A DNA stretch of 15,244 nucleotides, taken from contig CAJTSK010000049.1 in assembly GCA_910578835.1 (NCBI GenBank), positions 1-15,244 on the forward strand, written 5' to 3'. Shown piece by piece: positions 15,033-15,244 of this stretch (its first letter is position 1; every line of letters starts with the position of its first letter). This DNA comes from an uncultured Muribaculum sp. GTDB taxonomy: Bacteria > Bacteroidota > Bacteroidia > Bacteroidales > Muribaculaceae. The notes below the pieces were generated by a model. The model was not told the origin of the DNA. It made no database searches and saw nothing but the letters and a program-made list of their open reading frames with translations. The translations under genes were made by a program, and so were the position numbers.

Positions 15033-15189
15033 TCCCGCTATGTGTCTGACAATCAATGCCGTCAAAATAGGACAGCTAAACAACCTGTGATTTTGTCCGT
15101 TTTCATGGCTTCTAATCGGAGCCGATAGCTCAATAAATATTACTAAAACTCACGCTTTATCGAAAAATTTTATATATCTTTGTGCTATC
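15033..15189. promoter_or_regulatory. Invertible promoter segment, currently in the OFF orientation
   Basis: These 157 bp lie between perfect 21-bp inverted repeats upstream of the upxY-like gene, the arrangement of Bacteroides phase-variable capsule promoters. The only full -7 match is TATCTTTG at 15175-15182 on the plus strand. It points right, away from the operon, and ends 7 bp before the right repeat. Inversion would move it to about 15040-15047 on the minus strand, facing upxY. No recombinase gene is in the window, so the enzyme must act in trans. Confidence 0.85.
15175..15182 (+). promoter_or_regulatory. -7 box of the invertible promoter (TATCTTTG)
   Basis: This is a full match to TAnnTTTG on the plus strand. 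A proper -33 TTTG at 19-21 nt is absent; the nearest is TTTA at 15156-15159, only 15 nt upstream. The promoter may be weak or need an activator. Transcription should start close to the right repeat and run out of the window. Confidence 0.7.
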
Positions 15190-15210
15190 TTAGTATCTCT
15201 AAGCAAGAGA
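15190..15210 (-). repeat. Right inverted repeat of the invertible promoter
   Basis: This is the exact 21-bp inverted copy of 15012-15032. In this copy the inner symmetry extends to ATCTC-N7-GAGAT (15195-15211). Confidence 0.9.
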
Positions 15211-15244
15211 TTTAGACAATTCTCAACTAATTTCTCCAATAGCG

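Noticed and set aside
15063..15070. Possible left-facing promoter inside the invertible segment (CTATTTTG on the minus strand)
   Set aside because: The spacing in the -7 motif is one base short of TAnnTTTG and there is no TTTG at the right distance, so it is much weaker than the right-facing TATCTTTG.

Overview
The window looks like a Bacteroidales chromosome, probably a gut lineage near Muribaculaceae/Bacteroides. This rests on a perfect Bacteroidetes promoter (TTTG-N20-TAACTTTG), an UpxY/NusG-type first gene, a DUF4422 glycosyltransferase, a T9SS-type C-terminal domain, and AT-rich surface-polysaccharide genes in a richer backbone. The family assignment is inference. Every recognised gene is on the minus strand, so gene order runs from high to low coordinates.

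Right end (14884-15244): a perfect 21-bp inverted repeat (15012-15032 and 15190-15210) encloses 157 bp. The best promoter element inside, TATCTTTG, points right, away from the operon. This is the layout of a phase-variable invertible capsule promoter caught in the OFF orientation. Inversion would place the promoter about 150 nt upstream of the first gene.

Polysaccharide operon (14883-3253): an UpxY-like antiterminator with an unusual C-terminal extension is followed by a 4-nt-overlapping 90-aa protein in the upxZ position. Next come two tandem paralogous left-handed beta-helix acyltransferases, a Wzx flippase, UDP-galactopyranose mutase (Glf), a DUF4422 glycosyltransferase, a Wzy-like polymerase, two more glycosyltransferases, a serine-acetyltransferase-like acyltransferase and a last GT4 glycosyltransferase. 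A strong hairpin (3181-3212) closes the unit. Genes are tightly packed, with several short overlaps. They suggest a Wzx/Wzy-dependent, galactofuranose-containing, O-acylated capsule or exopolysaccharide. No initiating sugar-phosphate transferase and no export genes are present, so these must lie elsewhere.

Base composition splits the operon. upxY, the 90-aa gene and glf are GC-rich; about 4.4-8.9 kb is very AT-rich. The upper change falls inside the DUF4422 gene, just after its conserved CHYRRYFDF motif, suggesting recombinational exchange. All three acyltransferase genes carry 7-9 base poly-G tracts, so O-acylation could have a second, slippage-based switch.

Left part (3087-545): a well-formed promoter drives a 103-aa secreted protein that is little more than a signal peptide plus a T9SS-like C-terminal domain. 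Then comes an exported GH13 type I pullulanase and a strong intrinsic terminator. Positions 1-544 hold no convincing gene, only a possible outward promoter and short repeats. No tRNA, rRNA, CRISPR array, insertion sequence or recombinase gene was seen.
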